From positions 1 through 43,412 of the forward strand of contig DUSX01000020.1 in NCBI GenBank assembly GCA_012842395.1: a stretch of 43,412 bases of DNA, read 5' to 3'. The DNA is from Bacillota bacterium. GTDB lineage: Bacteria; Bacillota; SHA-98; UBA4971. The position numbers were made by a program, and so were the translations under genes. The notes below the pieces were generated by a model. The model did no database searches. It was not told the origin of the DNA and saw nothing but the letters and a program-made list of their open reading frames with translations. Of this stretch, positions 27,175 to 35,511 are shown one piece after another (the first letter of the stretch is position 1; each line of letters begins with the position of its first letter).

Positions 27175-28260
27175 ATGAGACTCGTCGAGGGAGAACAGCG
27201 CAGATTCCTGACGGGGAACGAGGTTGTGGCATGGGCCGCGGCTGCCGCCGGCGCTGACATGATGTGCGGCTACCCGATCACCCCGCAGAACGAGATCATG
27301 CACACCTGGGCCGCCCTTGCCAAGGAGCACTCCCTCGGGTTTCTGCAAACCGAGGATGAGCTCTCCGCGGGCTTCGCAACTATCGGGGCGGTCATGGCCG
27401 GGAGAAAAGCATTCTCCGCAACGGCCGGCCCCGGCAACATCCTCATGCAGGAGCCGATCACCATGGCCGAGATGATGCGTATCCCCGTGGTGTGGATCAT
27501 CCAGCAAAGAGGAGGTCCATCCACGGCGACGGTCATCTACAGCCAACAGGAGGTCCGGCTCACATGCACCGGAGGCAACGGTGAGGGACATCGTATCGTA
27601 TACTCTACCGCCTCCCACCAGGACCTTTTCGACTACACGATCAAGGCGTTCGCCACGGCGTGGAGGACACGCTTCCCCACGTTCGTGCTGGGCGACGGCT
27701 ACCAAGGCAAGATGTTGGAGGCCCTTACCCTCTATAACCCCGAGGACAGGGGCCTCGCCCTTGCGGCCCAAGAGCCCTTCGTTGGAAGACCCGGCATCCC
27801 GGGCCAGGACAGGCCGCCGGCGCATTTCCGGAACACCTTCAGCATCGAAGAGGAGCTATACGACGCCCTCATGCCCAACATCCGCGACTATGAGGAGATG
27901 GCCCCGACCGTGGTTGAGTTCGAGCAAGAGGGCTGCGAGGACGCGCACGTCATACTGGTCGCCCACGGCATCGTTTCTCGAGCCGCCCGCGAGGCCGCGA
28001 AGACGCTGCGCGCTCGGGGCGTGCGGGCCGGATACTTCAGGCCCATCACCTTGCGTCCGTTTCCTGCAACAGCGCTCGCCGACGCTGCCCGGCAAGCTGA
28101 CTGGCTGCTCGTGGTAGAGTCGGCGTGCGGTCAGCTTGCAGGCCTGGTCCGCGAGGGACTGTACGGGCGCGCGGCTATAGATGTGCGAACTTACTTTAAG
28201 CCGGGCGTTGGGATCACCGCGGAGGAGCTCGTGGACTCCGTCAAGGATGGCCATCGGTGA
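27175..28260 (+). CDS. korA: 2-oxoacid:ferredoxin oxidoreductase, alpha subunit (KorA type)
   Basis: A 361-residue subunit of a thiamine-diphosphate enzyme that oxidatively decarboxylates a 2-oxoacid (probably 2-oxoglutarate) to the acyl-CoA while reducing ferredoxin, or runs in reverse for carbon fixation. The motif GYPITPQNEIMH (32-43) and the segments TEDELSAGFATIGAVMAGRKAFSATAGPG and RGGPSTAT are typical of the KorA/VorB group. C-terminal domain II has RPITLRPFP. Four subunits in the order alpha, beta, gamma, delta follow. Substrate preference among 2-oxoglutarate, branched-chain oxoacids and pyruvate cannot be fixed from sequence; the split four-gene form fits Kor or Vor. Ribosome site is weak. 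Confidence 0.88.
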   Translation: MRLVEGEQRRFLTGNEVVAWAAAAAGADMMCGYPITPQNEIMHTWAALAKEHSLGFLQTEDELSAGFATIGAVMAGRKAFSATAGPGNILMQEPITMAEMMRIPVVWIIQQRGGPSTATVIYSQQEVRLTCTGGNGEGHRIVYSTASHQDLFDYTIKAFATAWRTRFPTFVLGDGYQGKMLEALTLYNPEDRGLALAAQEPFVGRPGIPGQDRPPAHFRNTFSIEEELYDALMPNIRDYEEMAPTVVEFEQEGCEDAHVILVAHGIVSRAAREAAKTLRARGVRAGYFRPITLRPFPATALADAARQADWLLVVESACGQLAGLVREGLYGRAAIDVRTYFKPGVGITAEELVDSVKDGHR

Positions 28261-29182
28261 GCCCTCGACGGGCGAAGAGGATGTGGAACGCTTGGATCAC
28301 ACCGACGCATTGGACGGACCCGGCGGGACGTTTCGTGAAGCGCTCTCGTCAAGAGCCGCGGCACAATCCCTGGCGGGCGCGGCGGCGCCCGGCCTGGGCA
28401 GCGGCGGCGCAGGCGGCGGGCCCGTCGAAACCGCCGTAATGCGGCCTGGGCGCATGCCACGGTCGTGGCGCGCCGAGACCAAGCCCCACCCGTTTTGCCC
28501 AGGCTGCGGACATGGCATCATCCTGCGTGCCCTGGGCGAGGCCGTCGACGACCTTGGCATAGCGGAGAGGACCGTGTACGGTTGCGACATCGGATGCTCG
28601 CTCCTGAGCTGGAATCTCTTTAACCTCGACACGGTCCAGACCCATCACGGCCGGACCATCCCCGTGATAGTTGGAATCAAGCGCGCGAGGCCGGACCTCG
28701 TGGGCATAGCATACATGGGCGATGGCGGAGCCTACGCCATCGGCGCGCAACACCTGGTGAGCGCCGCGATCCGCAATGAGAAGATCACGGTGATCGTGTG
28801 CAATAACACGGTTTACGCCATGACAGGCGGACAACTCGCACCCACCACGCTTGCTGGCCAAAAGACGACTACCACTCCGGACGGCCGCGATCCTGAAGAG
28901 ACAGGGCTTCCCGTGTCAGGCCCGGAGCTCGTGACGTGTATCCGCAAGGACGGAGTATACGCGGCCCGCGGCACCGTGGCCAACTTCCGCCAACTTAAGC
29001 TCTTCATAAAGCGCGCTCTCGAACACCAACTGGCCGGATACGGGCTCTCCTTCGTAGAGGCCCTCTCCACGTGCCCCACCAATTGGCGGACGGGCCCGGG
29101 GGAGACGTGGCACTTCCTGCAACACGAGATGGGCAAAACGTTCAAGGTGGGCGAGTTCGCCGGGGAAAAAGCGGAGATGTAG
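28247..29182 (+). CDS. korB: 2-oxoacid:ferredoxin oxidoreductase, beta subunit (KorB type)
   Basis: The thiamine-diphosphate-binding subunit. CPGCGHGIILRAL (84-96) is the usual start of the fold, followed by GCDIGCS, the cofactor motif GDGGAYAIG (158-166) and NNTVYAMTGGQ (186-196), all in the expected order. The unusual point is a Gly/Ala-rich N-terminal stretch of about 70 residues before the conserved domain. The ATG at 28247 overlaps the alpha-subunit stop, suggesting coupling, but the real start may be ATG 28439 or 28454, close to the CPGCGH motif. Known partners usually start about there. It acts as a dimer with the alpha subunit in the cytoplasm. Confidence 0.88.
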   Translation: MAIGEPSTGEEDVERLDHTDALDGPGGTFREALSSRAAAQSLAGAAAPGLGSGGAGGGPVETAVMRPGRMPRSWRAETKPHPFCPGCGHGIILRALGEAVDDLGIAERTVYGCDIGCSLLSWNLFNLDTVQTHHGRTIPVIVGIKRARPDLVGIAYMGDGGAYAIGAQHLVSAAIRNEKITVIVCNNTVYAMTGGQLAPTTLAGQKTTTTPDGRDPEETGLPVSGPELVTCIRKDGVYAARGTVANFRQLKLFIKRALEHQLAGYGLSFVEALSTCPTNWRTGPGETWHFLQHEMGKTFKVGEFAGEKAEM

Positions 29183-29309
29183 GGCAAGATGGGGCCGGCG
29201 GCCCGCACCATCGATCCAAACGAGGCGCGGAGCGGCGAGCCAAGCGCGCGGTCCCGGGGGGCCGATCCCCGTGGCAGGCCCCACCGCCGCCATAAAGAGG
29301 CGATAGCTT

Positions 29310-30152
29310 GTGTCATCACACCCTGTAACACGGACGGAAGAACGCACTGGGGGCGAGGCTCCGGATGAATCGGCCGCTTTCAATAACATGAAGATCGCCC
29401 TTGCCGGCGAGGGAGGGCAGGGCGTCCAGCTAGTGGGCGAGGTGCTCGCTCTGGCGGGGTTTCTCTCCGGGCTGCACGCCCTCTATATCCCCAATTTCGG
29501 CGTGGAGCAGCGCGGCGGGGTGTCGCTCGCGTACGTCCAGCTCGGCCGAAACCCCATAGGCTCCCCCAAATTCAGGCACGCCGACGTCCTGGTCGCTTTG
29601 AGCGACCGGTCCATCGAAAGGACGAGATCACTCGTGGGCCCGGGCACGCTTCTCGTTTACGATAGCTCCAGCGTCCGGCCGCCCGTGATCGACGACGACG
29701 CCATCGGGATTCACGCTTGGGACACGGTGGCTCCCGAGGCCTTCGCGAGCATGACGGGAACGGCTGCTGCCGAGCCAGCCCGTGACAACGGAGGGCGTGG
29801 CGCAGGCGGGCGCCGCGAGTGGACGGGCGCGGCGCCGTTTGTGGTGGGCCTGCCCGCCGCCGACATCGCGAGGCGCGAGTTTATTCCACGGGCGTTCAAC
29901 GTGATCGTGATGGGCGCGGTAGTGGAGGTCATCGGGATGCTCGGGATGGACAAGGTAAAGGAAGCACTCGACCTCAAGCTGGGGCACAAGTTCAAAGACG
30001 ACCCGCGCCTCCGCGACATCAACCACAAGGCCCTCCAACGCGGAGCGGCAATCATCCGGGAGGAGCGCAGCCGCGGGGCAGCGGCCCCAAAGGCAAGGCC
30101 GCGGGACGTGCCCGAGGCTGGAAGCCGGAGACTCGAGACCGGAGACTGGTGA
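29310..30152 (+). CDS. korC: 2-oxoacid:ferredoxin oxidoreductase, gamma subunit (KorC type)
   Basis: A 280-residue gamma subunit. AGEGGQGVQLVGEVLALAG and YIPNFGVEQRGG are the family hallmarks, followed by SDVLVALSD-like DVLVALSDRSIE. Two oddities: an N-terminal extension of about 25 residues before MKIALAG, and a Gly/Arg-rich insertion (about 152-172, EPARDNGGRGAGG region) in the middle of the domain. The charged C-terminal tail (about 253-280) is also extra. GTG 29310 has AAAGAGG nine bases ahead; an internal ATG 29388 (MKIALAG) is the classical alternative. Same operon as korA and korB. Confidence 0.87.
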   Translation: MSSHPVTRTEERTGGEAPDESAAFNNMKIALAGEGGQGVQLVGEVLALAGFLSGLHALYIPNFGVEQRGGVSLAYVQLGRNPIGSPKFRHADVLVALSDRSIERTRSLVGPGTLLVYDSSSVRPPVIDDDAIGIHAWDTVAPEAFASMTGTAAAEPARDNGGRGAGGRREWTGAAPFVVGLPAADIARREFIPRAFNVIVMGAVVEVIGMLGMDKVKEALDLKLGHKFKDDPRLRDINHKALQRGAAIIREERSRGAAAPKARPRDVPEAGSRRLETGDW

Positions 30153-30167
30153 GAGGCTGGTGCACAT

Positions 30168-30536
30168 ATGGCTCGCGACAACCCTGCGGGCACGGATGGA
30201 CCGACCATGGACGAGAAGACGTTTACCGCAAAGATCTACAAGGTCCCGCGCGGAAGATGGATCGTCTTTCCTGAGTTGTGCAAGGGGTGCGGCTTCTGCA
30301 TCGAGGCGTGCCCGGAGGACGTGATCCATTGGTCGAAGGAACTCGGCGCGTACGGCACTCCCACGGTAGAGGTGGACGCGTCAGCATGCACCGCGTGCCG
30401 CACGTGTGCCGACCGCTGTCCGGATTGCGCCCTAGACGTCGACCGAACGACCCCCAAGGCCGGGGTGCGTACCGATGGAGAATCCCGGAAGGGCAACGGA
30501 ACCCGAATAAACGCGGGGGTTTCGGGAGCAAACTAA
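30168..30536 (+). CDS. korD: Ferredoxin-like delta subunit with two 4Fe-4S clusters (KorD type)
   Basis: A 122-residue iron-sulfur subunit carrying electrons between the beta subunit and external ferredoxin. Two cluster motifs are complete: CKGCGFCIEACP (Cys38, 41, 44, 48) and CTACRTCADRCP (Cys74, 77, 80, 84). The N-terminal segment and the polar C-terminal tail of about 30 residues flank the core. Start ATG 30168, 15 bases after the gamma subunit stop, with GAGAGG ahead; ATG 30207 is an alternative. In-frame neighbours complete the four-subunit enzyme. Confidence 0.9.
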   Translation: MARDNPAGTDGPTMDEKTFTAKIYKVPRGRWIVFPELCKGCGFCIEACPEDVIHWSKELGAYGTPTVEVDASACTACRTCADRCPDCALDVDRTTPKAGVRTDGESRKGNGTRINAGVSGAN

Positions 30537-30600
30537 GCGCGGTCCCACGCGCGTCTCGCGCGACCGCACACGAACCGTCACATGAAGGGAGGCTGATACG

Positions 30601-30810
30601 GTGGCTCAGGAGAGATTGACCACGCAGGAGTTGATGTTCATTGAGGAACACCTCAGATCCTCGGCGTCCGTGACCAAACTGCTCGACTATGCCTCACAGG
30701 TGAGCGCGGACCCGGAGATCAAGTCCCTTTGCGACCGGCTCGCGAAGGACCACAGGGCCGAGATGAACGCTTACTCGGCGCTCATCGGGGCTCGTCCGAA
30801 CTTGCAGTAG
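30601..30810 (+). CDS. Small coat/ferritin-like helical protein
   Basis: 69 residues from GTG 30601, with GGGAGG ahead. Two amphipathic helices carrying EEHLRSSASVTKLLDYASQ and DPEIKSLCDRLAKDHRAEM resemble small CotF/ferritin-like proteins common in spore-forming Clostridia. No metal-binding set is complete in this short form. It is followed 110 bases later by a second protein of related type. Spore association is inferred from the family. Confidence 0.72.
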   Translation: MAQERLTTQELMFIEEHLRSSASVTKLLDYASQVSADPEIKSLCDRLAKDHRAEMNAYSALIGARPNLQ

Positions 30811-30921
30811 CATCTTGGTGGCGGCACCCTGGGTGTCACGACACGGACGAACGCGGACGCGGACGAACCGGGGCCACAGCGCAGCCGCCCATCAAATCCA
30901 GCATCCAAGGGGGGAACCAGC

Positions 30922-31221
30922 TTGAACATGCCGAATATCAACGTTCGCAGGGGTGACGCCGGCTTCACCGACCGGGACCTCATGCAGGTGCTCCTAGACG
31001 AGCACAAGCTCTGCATAAGCAACCTGGCGAAGGGCGCCATCGAGGCGTCAAGCCCCGAATTGAGGCGGCAGATCATGAGCAGCCTCGATACAGACCTCAA
31101 GCACCAGAAGGAGATCTGGGATCTCATGAACAGGAAGGGCTGGTATCAACCGGCCATGGCCCAGCCCCAGGACGTCGCGAGGGTTCAGAACTTCGTGAGC
31201 ACCATGCAGCAGCATGTCTAG
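30922..31221 (+). CDS. CotF-type spore coat protein
   Basis: 99 residues. DRDLMQVLLDEHKLCISNLAKGAIEAS, LRRQIMSSLDTDLKHQKEIWDLMNRKGWYQP are the pattern of coat protein F-like sequences of spore formers, with the GWYxP end followed by a short tail. TTG 30922 has AAGGGGGG seven bases ahead; ATG 30928 is the alternative. Probably expressed late in sporulation; no sigma-specific promoter could be seen. Paired with the 69-residue gene upstream. Confidence 0.8.
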   Translation: MNMPNINVRRGDAGFTDRDLMQVLLDEHKLCISNLAKGAIEASSPELRRQIMSSLDTDLKHQKEIWDLMNRKGWYQPAMAQPQDVARVQNFVSTMQQHV

Positions 31222-31237
31222 CTAACTTGTCACGGGA

Positions 31238-31287
31238 CCGTTGAACTCCCCCATGACGCGGTGACATAATGTGGGACGGTTCAACGG
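31238..31287 (+). repeat. Stem-loop after the CotF-type gene
   Basis: CCGTTGAAC (31238-31246) pairs exactly with GTTCAACGG (31279-31287), with further partial pairing inside the loop (CTCCC with GGGA). Not followed by a T-run. May stabilise the transcript end or bind a protein. Confidence 0.4.
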
Positions 31288-31386
31288 CCTCGTCTACATG
31301 TGACCGCCTGTTCCAGAGAGCACCCGCGGCTCAGCGCAGCCGGGTGGCGCGCTCGGGAACTGCATCCGGGCGGGGCGCACCTCGCC

Positions 31387-31421
31387 AAGAGCCGGCCATT
31401 TGCGGTGAGCGGCCGGCTCTT
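31387..31421. terminator. Bidirectional terminator-like hairpin
   Basis: AAGAGCCGGCC (31387-31397) pairs perfectly with GGCCGGCTCTT (31411-31421). It lies between the converging CotF-type gene and the NTPase gene, so it may end transcription both ways. T-runs are short. Confidence 0.55.
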
Positions 31422-31485
31422 CTGACACCCATGATGCCGCCACCGCACGACGTGTGGCGTCAGCGGCGTCCCGTCACATCCAGCC

Positions 31486-32004
31486 TCAGTCGACTGGCAT
31501 CGCGATATCCGCGAGGAAGCTCCTGAGCTTTCGCGCAGCTTCTCCCCGGGTTTCGGGCGTGACCTCAACAACCTCCGTGTCGTTCCGGGCGCGGATGGCG
31601 TCGAGGAACGGATTGGAATCGGCCTTGAGGACGCCGACCACCGGGACCGGCCCGTCAAGCGCGTCCATGACTGCTTTGATGAAAGCAGGCGCGCGAAGCT
31701 CGAAGCGGCCGAGCTCGTCCATGACGACGACGCGTGCGGCCGCCAAGGCACGTTTAATCGCCCTAACCCCCACGCGCTCGAAGACATCGGCGTGAACATC
31801 CCAGCCGCCCCGGCGCGCGGACGCTATGAGCCCCGCCTCGCCGGACATGAGGTCCACAAGGCGGAACGCACGGAGGCGTCTTCCCTCAAAGACCCTCTCG
31901 ACGCGGAAGCCACCGACCGGCCAAGGGAGAGCGCCAAGCACGTCCGAGAGGATCGTGGACTTCCCCACATGCTTGCCGCCAGTCAAAAAGAAGTTGCGGG
32001 CCAA
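31486..32004 (-). CDS. THEP1-type nucleoside-triphosphatase
   Basis: A 172-residue P-loop NTPase of the THEP1 (DUF265) family, which hydrolyse various nucleoside triphosphates. Walker A is GGKHVGKST (9-17), then the glycine-rich strand GGFRVERVF, and Walker B VVVMDELGRFEL (about 92-103). Later come VVGVLKADSNPFLDAI and a C-terminal helix. Start is TTG 32004 with AAGGAAGG six bases ahead. Directly upstream on the same strand is an ECF S component, a pairing seen in other Bacillota and possibly reflecting a salvage role. Confidence 0.86.
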   Translation of the reverse strand: MARNFFLTGGKHVGKSTILSDVLGALPWPVGGFRVERVFEGRRLRAFRLVDLMSGEAGLIASARRGGWDVHADVFERVGVRAIKRALAAARVVVMDELGRFELRAPAFIKAVMDALDGPVPVVGVLKADSNPFLDAIRARNDTEVVEVTPETRGEAARKLRSFLADIAMPVD

Positions 32005-32111
32005 CCTGTTCCTTCCTTTCCCGGACGCTCGTCCTCCCGCTCGCCAGCCACACGTAAGGGTGGCAAAGGAGCGTTGCCGTTGCGCGCCCCGAGGCGGCGG
32101 CGCATGACACG

Positions 32112-32636
32112 TCAGCTCTCGCGACGCTTGCTCAGGTCTGACAGGCGCTTCACAGCGCCCGTGCGAAGCAGGGCCTCGCTCACCACGAACGCGATGGCGC
32201 CGCCGGCGAGCGCCGTCACGAGCTGCGGGGTCTGCATCATATTCGCGATGGCTGGCTTTACCTGAACCACGAACCGAACCGCGCCCGACAGGACGAGGAA
32301 CTTCAGCACCGAGGCGGCCACTATGCCCACTATGGCCGCGAGCCTGCCGCGCCGCTCGAGTAGACCGAACACGATGACGAGCACGGCGTTTCCAATGGCT
32401 ATGAACGGTATCATCGGCCCCAGGGGCGGCGGTAGGATCCCGCGCCAGAAGGCGATGACCGGGGTCACCACGCCGATGGCCACCCCGCCACCGATGCCTA
32501 CGAACGTGGCGGCGATGTAGAGCATCGTGTTCACGAGCGGCCCCGTGGCATACTGGGGCATCCCGATCATCTGAATCGCAAGCGTGAGTGCCAGCAACAC
32601 AGCGGTCCGAGTAAGAAATACAACGCTTCTGTTCAT
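32112..32636 (-). CDS. ECF transporter S component (substrate-binding membrane protein)
   Basis: 174 residues, about five to six membrane helices (first about 8-28, RTAVLLALTLAIQMIGMP; others near 38-60, 70-95, 100-120, 140-160). This is the size and layout of ECF-type S components, which bind a vitamin or similar small compound and share an energy-coupling module encoded elsewhere. No ATPase or T component is in the window. Substrate unknown. Upstream is a GC-rich empty stretch; downstream is the NTPase gene, probably one transcript. Confidence 0.8.
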   Translation of the reverse strand: MNRSVVFLTRTAVLLALTLAIQMIGMPQYATGPLVNTMLYIAATFVGIGGGVAIGVVTPVIAFWRGILPPPLGPMIPFIAIGNAVLVIVFGLLERRGRLAAIVGIVAASVLKFLVLSGAVRFVVQVKPAIANMMQTPQLVTALAGGAIAFVVSEALLRTGAVKRLSDLSKRRES

Positions 32637-33244
32637 CTCTTCATCGCGCCAGTCTACGGTCTATCGTGAGCCCCGCGCCCCACGAGCCCGCCGCGCCGGC
32701 ATGCCCTACGGTCGCCGTTGGGCGGTGGCTCAAACCAATCACCCTCATGCCAGGCCATACGTGCACAGGCCTGCGTTTCGCCTGGCAGTGCGGTATCCCA
32801 GCCCGGGCGGCGCCGGCGCCACGCGAGGCCGCCTCCCCGACCGGCGCTCACTCTCCCTTCCTGCCGACTGCGCCGTCCGCGCTCGCCGCGGCAGCGCACG
32901 CGGCCACGAGGAGGCTCCTGGTCGCGCTTTCCACACATGTGATCTTCGACGCCCGGCGTCTGCCTCCTCCCTTACGAAGGCAGGCTTTCGGGAGACAGGC
33001 TCCACCGCCGCCCAACTGCACGCCGTGCGGCCCGCACGCGTCGCCTCTTGCGGCCGTCCTTCGGTCCTAGGTCCGCCCACTCGCTGCGAGCCTGTGTTAA
33101 GCCACCGACGCAGCGGATAGACTATGAGAGGCGGATGAAAGATAGCGCACAAAGATACCTACGTCCAAGGGCGATCCACAGTAGGCATATACAGTAGGCT
33201 ACACGATAATGGGCGCTGGCGTAGCTGATAGGAGGTGTTGTTCG
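32637..33244. other. Divergent intergenic region, no gene seen
   Basis: About 600 bases between the leftward ECF gene and the rightward Met/Cys-rich gene. The left three quarters are extremely GC-rich with many overlapping chance frames. The last 120 bases are less GC-rich and must hold the promoter for the rightward genes (GATAAT near 33206 is a possible -10). No RNA family recognised. Confidence 0.4.
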
Positions 33245-33481
33245 ATGCAGGATGAGATGCGTCGCCCGATGATGCGACACCGGATGCACCACTTCGGCCC
33301 GGCGATGATGGGGATGGGCGGACCGTGTCCGATGTGCGGGGGAACGGGCGTGGCTCACCGCCGTTACCTGAGCGAGCAGGAGGAGAGAGAGTTCCTTCAG
33401 GAATATCTCAGCGATCTCCAGGCTGAGGTCGAGGGCGTCAAACGCCGCATCGCTGAGCTTGGGGGCGCGGCAACCACGTAG
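33245..33481 (+). CDS. Small Met/His-rich protein with CPMCGGTG knuckle
   Basis: 78 residues from ATG 33245, fixed by AGGAGG nine bases ahead. The first part is rich in Met, His and Arg (MMRHRMHHF, PAMMGMGG), followed by CPMCGGTG, a possible half zinc or iron site. The C-terminal half is a coiled coil (EEREFLQEYLSDLQAEVEGVKRRI). The layout recalls small DUF5320-like proteins of anaerobes, but identity is not established. Metal binding is inference. It ends 12 bases before the transporter gene, so the two are probably co-expressed. Confidence 0.72.
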   Translation: MQDEMRRPMMRHRMHHFGPAMMGMGGPCPMCGGTGVAHRRYLSEQEEREFLQEYLSDLQAEVEGVKRRIAELGGAATT

Positions 33482-33493
33482 CCGCGAACCGGA

Positions 33494-34561
33494 ATGGCCG
33501 ACAAGCGCGTTTCCACGTTCGGGGTGGCGGCCACTTACATTGGCACGGTCGTGGGCGCCGGCTTCGCCTCGGGACAGGAGGTGCTCCAGTTCTTCGGGCA
33601 CTTCGGCCTGAGAGGCATCCCGGCCATAGCAGTGGCCGTCGCCCTGTTCTCGCTATACGGGTATCTGATCCTGGAGCTCGGCAGGAAGCTCGGCGCTAAG
33701 TCGCACCTGCCCGTGGTCCGGGCGGCAGGCGGGCGCATAGTCGGGACGGCGGTTGACGGCGTGATCACGTTCTTCCTTTTCGGCGCGCTTGTGGCCATGA
33801 CCGCCGGCGCTGGGGCCGTTCTCGACGAGCAGTTCGGCCTGCCGTCCTCCGTGGGAAACGTGCTCCTCGTAGTCGCCGCGCTCCTCACCGTCCTCGCGGG
33901 GATCCACGGGGTCGTGACCGCCATAAGCCTGGTGGTTCCGCTTCTCCTCGTCGCGGTCGTAGGGATAAGCGCGGCCACCCTCCTGCGCGCGCCGCTCAAC
34001 CCAGCCGCGATCGGCGCCCTCGAGGGGGCACGGGCCCCCGTGCCGTCGTGGCCGCTCTCCGCGGTAGTGTACGTCTCGTACAACATCGTCCTCGCGGTGG
34101 GGGTGCTCGCCCCGCTCGGCGCCATAGCCGCAAGCCCGCGCGCTCTCCAGTTGGGTGCCCTCCTCGGAGGCCTTGGCCTGGGAGTAGGGGCACTCGCCAT
34201 CCAGCTCGCGCTGCTTGCCACGCTCCCGCAATCCGCAAGACTCCAGGTGCCCATGATCTACATCGCCGGGCGCTTCCCCGCGCTCGTCCAGGTGGCCTAC
34301 AGCGTGGTCCTGCTCCTCGAGATATACACCACGGCCGTCGGCAACCTCTACGGGTTCGTCGTCCGCATCGCGAAGCCGCGCAGCGCGGCCTTTCGGTGGC
34401 TCGTAGTCGCCACCAGCGCCGTCGCGCTCCTTGCGGGCCGGCTCGGCTTCAGTAGCATCGTGAGGACGCTTTACCCAGCCGTAGGGTACGCCGGCCTCCT
34501 TCTCTTGCTCGCTCTCACATACGCGCTCCTGCGCGGCCTGCCTGAAAACGCCCGGCCCTGA
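33494..34561 (+). CDS. YkvI-family membrane protein (APC-superfamily transporter type)
   Basis: A 355-residue membrane protein with about ten helices. The N-terminal YIGTVVGAGFASGQEVLQFF is the hallmark of the YkvI group in the amino acid/polyamine/sodium symporter fold, where this broken helix lines the substrate site. Other conserved parts are YNIVLAVGVLAPLGA and LEIYTTAVGNLYGF. Substrate is unknown; YkvI itself is uncharacterised to my knowledge. Start ATG 33494 has a weak ribosome site and is probably translated by coupling to the small gene just upstream. Confidence 0.88.
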   Translation: MADKRVSTFGVAATYIGTVVGAGFASGQEVLQFFGHFGLRGIPAIAVAVALFSLYGYLILELGRKLGAKSHLPVVRAAGGRIVGTAVDGVITFFLFGALVAMTAGAGAVLDEQFGLPSSVGNVLLVVAALLTVLAGIHGVVTAISLVVPLLLVAVVGISAATLLRAPLNPAAIGALEGARAPVPSWPLSAVVYVSYNIVLAVGVLAPLGAIAASPRALQLGALLGGLGLGVGALAIQLALLATLPQSARLQVPMIYIAGRFPALVQVAYSVVLLLEIYTTAVGNLYGFVVRIAKPRSAAFRWLVVATSAVALLAGRLGFSSIVRTLYPAVGYAGLLLLLALTYALLRGLPENARP

Positions 34562-34629
34562 ATGCGCGAGCCCGCCCGGGGGCAAGGCGACCCACCTGGC
34601 GTTTGCGCCATCTTTCCGGACCGTGTTGA

Positions 34630-34739
34630 GGTTGCCGGTGCTTGCACGACGGGGCGTCGAGAATTTGGCTGGCCCGTGCGCCAAATTCGAACGAGGCGCG
34701 CCGCAAGCGCGCCGTCCCCGGAGGGCAACACCGGCAACC
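34630..34739 (-). repeat. Dispersed palindromic repeat, copy B
   Basis: Reverse-complement relative of the copy at 26443: CTTGCACGACGGGGCGT, GAATTTGGC/GCCAAATTC, CGAACGAGGCGCGCCGC and CGCCGTCCCCGGAGGGCAA. Outer inverted repeat GTTGCCGGTG (34631)/CACCGGCAAC. Lies between the convergent YkvI-family and SYLF genes. Confidence 0.75.
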
Positions 34740-34797
34740 TTGGACAGCGCTCACCCGCTGAAAAGTAGCGCGAACTCTTGATGATCTACTTGGCTCC

Positions 34798-35511
34798 CTA
34801 AGCCGCGTTCGAGATCATACGGTTCAGCTGCTGCACGAGCGGCTTGACCCTTCCGTCCACGGCCTTGCGTGCGAGTATCGAGTCGGCCGCCACCTTGGCG
34901 CCCCAGTAAAGCTGGTTCGCGGAGTCGTCCGTGGCGATGCGCGCGCCCTCCAGGGACGCCCCGGCAAACACGCCCTTGCTCATGGAGTAGCTGTATATGG
35001 CCGCCTTCAGCTCAACGTCGGTGCCAGCCTCAGCATGGCGACCTACCGGGCCGGCCGCCACCGAAAGCTCGCCTCCGAGCGTGATCTTGCCCTCCTGGAA
35101 GCCCTTCAGCCCACGCTCGTTCGTGATGACGAGCACGAGCGACGTGGACTGAACGCCTATCTGGGGACCCCAGGAAAGGCCTGTTATCGTGACGAAGCTC
35201 GGGCCGTACCACGTGCCCGTGCGCGGGTCGCGACGAAGGACAAGGCCTTCCCCGTGCCTCGCGCCGATCATGAGGCCGGCCTTGAACACTGAGGGGAAGA
35301 TGGCCACGCCGTGCGCCTTTTTGAGGATGTAGGCCATTGCCTCGTAGTCTTCCTGCGCGGACATCTCCCTGAGGACCTGCACGGCCTCGTCGATTCTTTC
35401 GGTGGGAGAGCTCGCGAGCGCCGTCCCGGCGCAGCCAACCGTCGCCAGGACCGCGACACAGAGGATCGCCACAAGGCTCCTCGCAAGGCCCCGTGTGCTC
35501 CGCTCCATCAT
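34798..35511 (-). CDS. Exported SYLF (YSC84/DUF500) domain protein
   Basis: 237 residues. A signal peptide (about 1-33, ARSLVAILCVAVLATVGCAG region, cleaved after ALA) is followed by a complete SYLF lipid-binding domain. The landmarks are the helix EAVQVLREMSA, then AYILKKAHGVAIFPSVFKAGLMIGAR, GEGLVLRRDPRTGTW, and the strand-rich end with LVLVITNERGLKGF and GRHAEAGTDVELKAAIYSYSMSKGVFAGASLEG. Such proteins bind phosphoinositides in eukaryotes and act as exported, envelope-associated proteins in bacteria. A Cys near 26 could be a lipobox Cys but fits poorly. Start ATG 35511 has AAGGGGGG six bases ahead; the longer frame to 35676 lacks support. Confidence 0.85.
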   Translation of the reverse strand: MMERSTRGLARSLVAILCVAVLATVGCAGTALASSPTERIDEAVQVLREMSAQEDYEAMAYILKKAHGVAIFPSVFKAGLMIGARHGEGLVLRRDPRTGTWYGPSFVTITGLSWGPQIGVQSTSLVLVITNERGLKGFQEGKITLGGELSVAAGPVGRHAEAGTDVELKAAIYSYSMSKGVFAGASLEGARIATDDSANQLYWGAKVAADSILARKAVDGRVKPLVQQLNRMISNAA

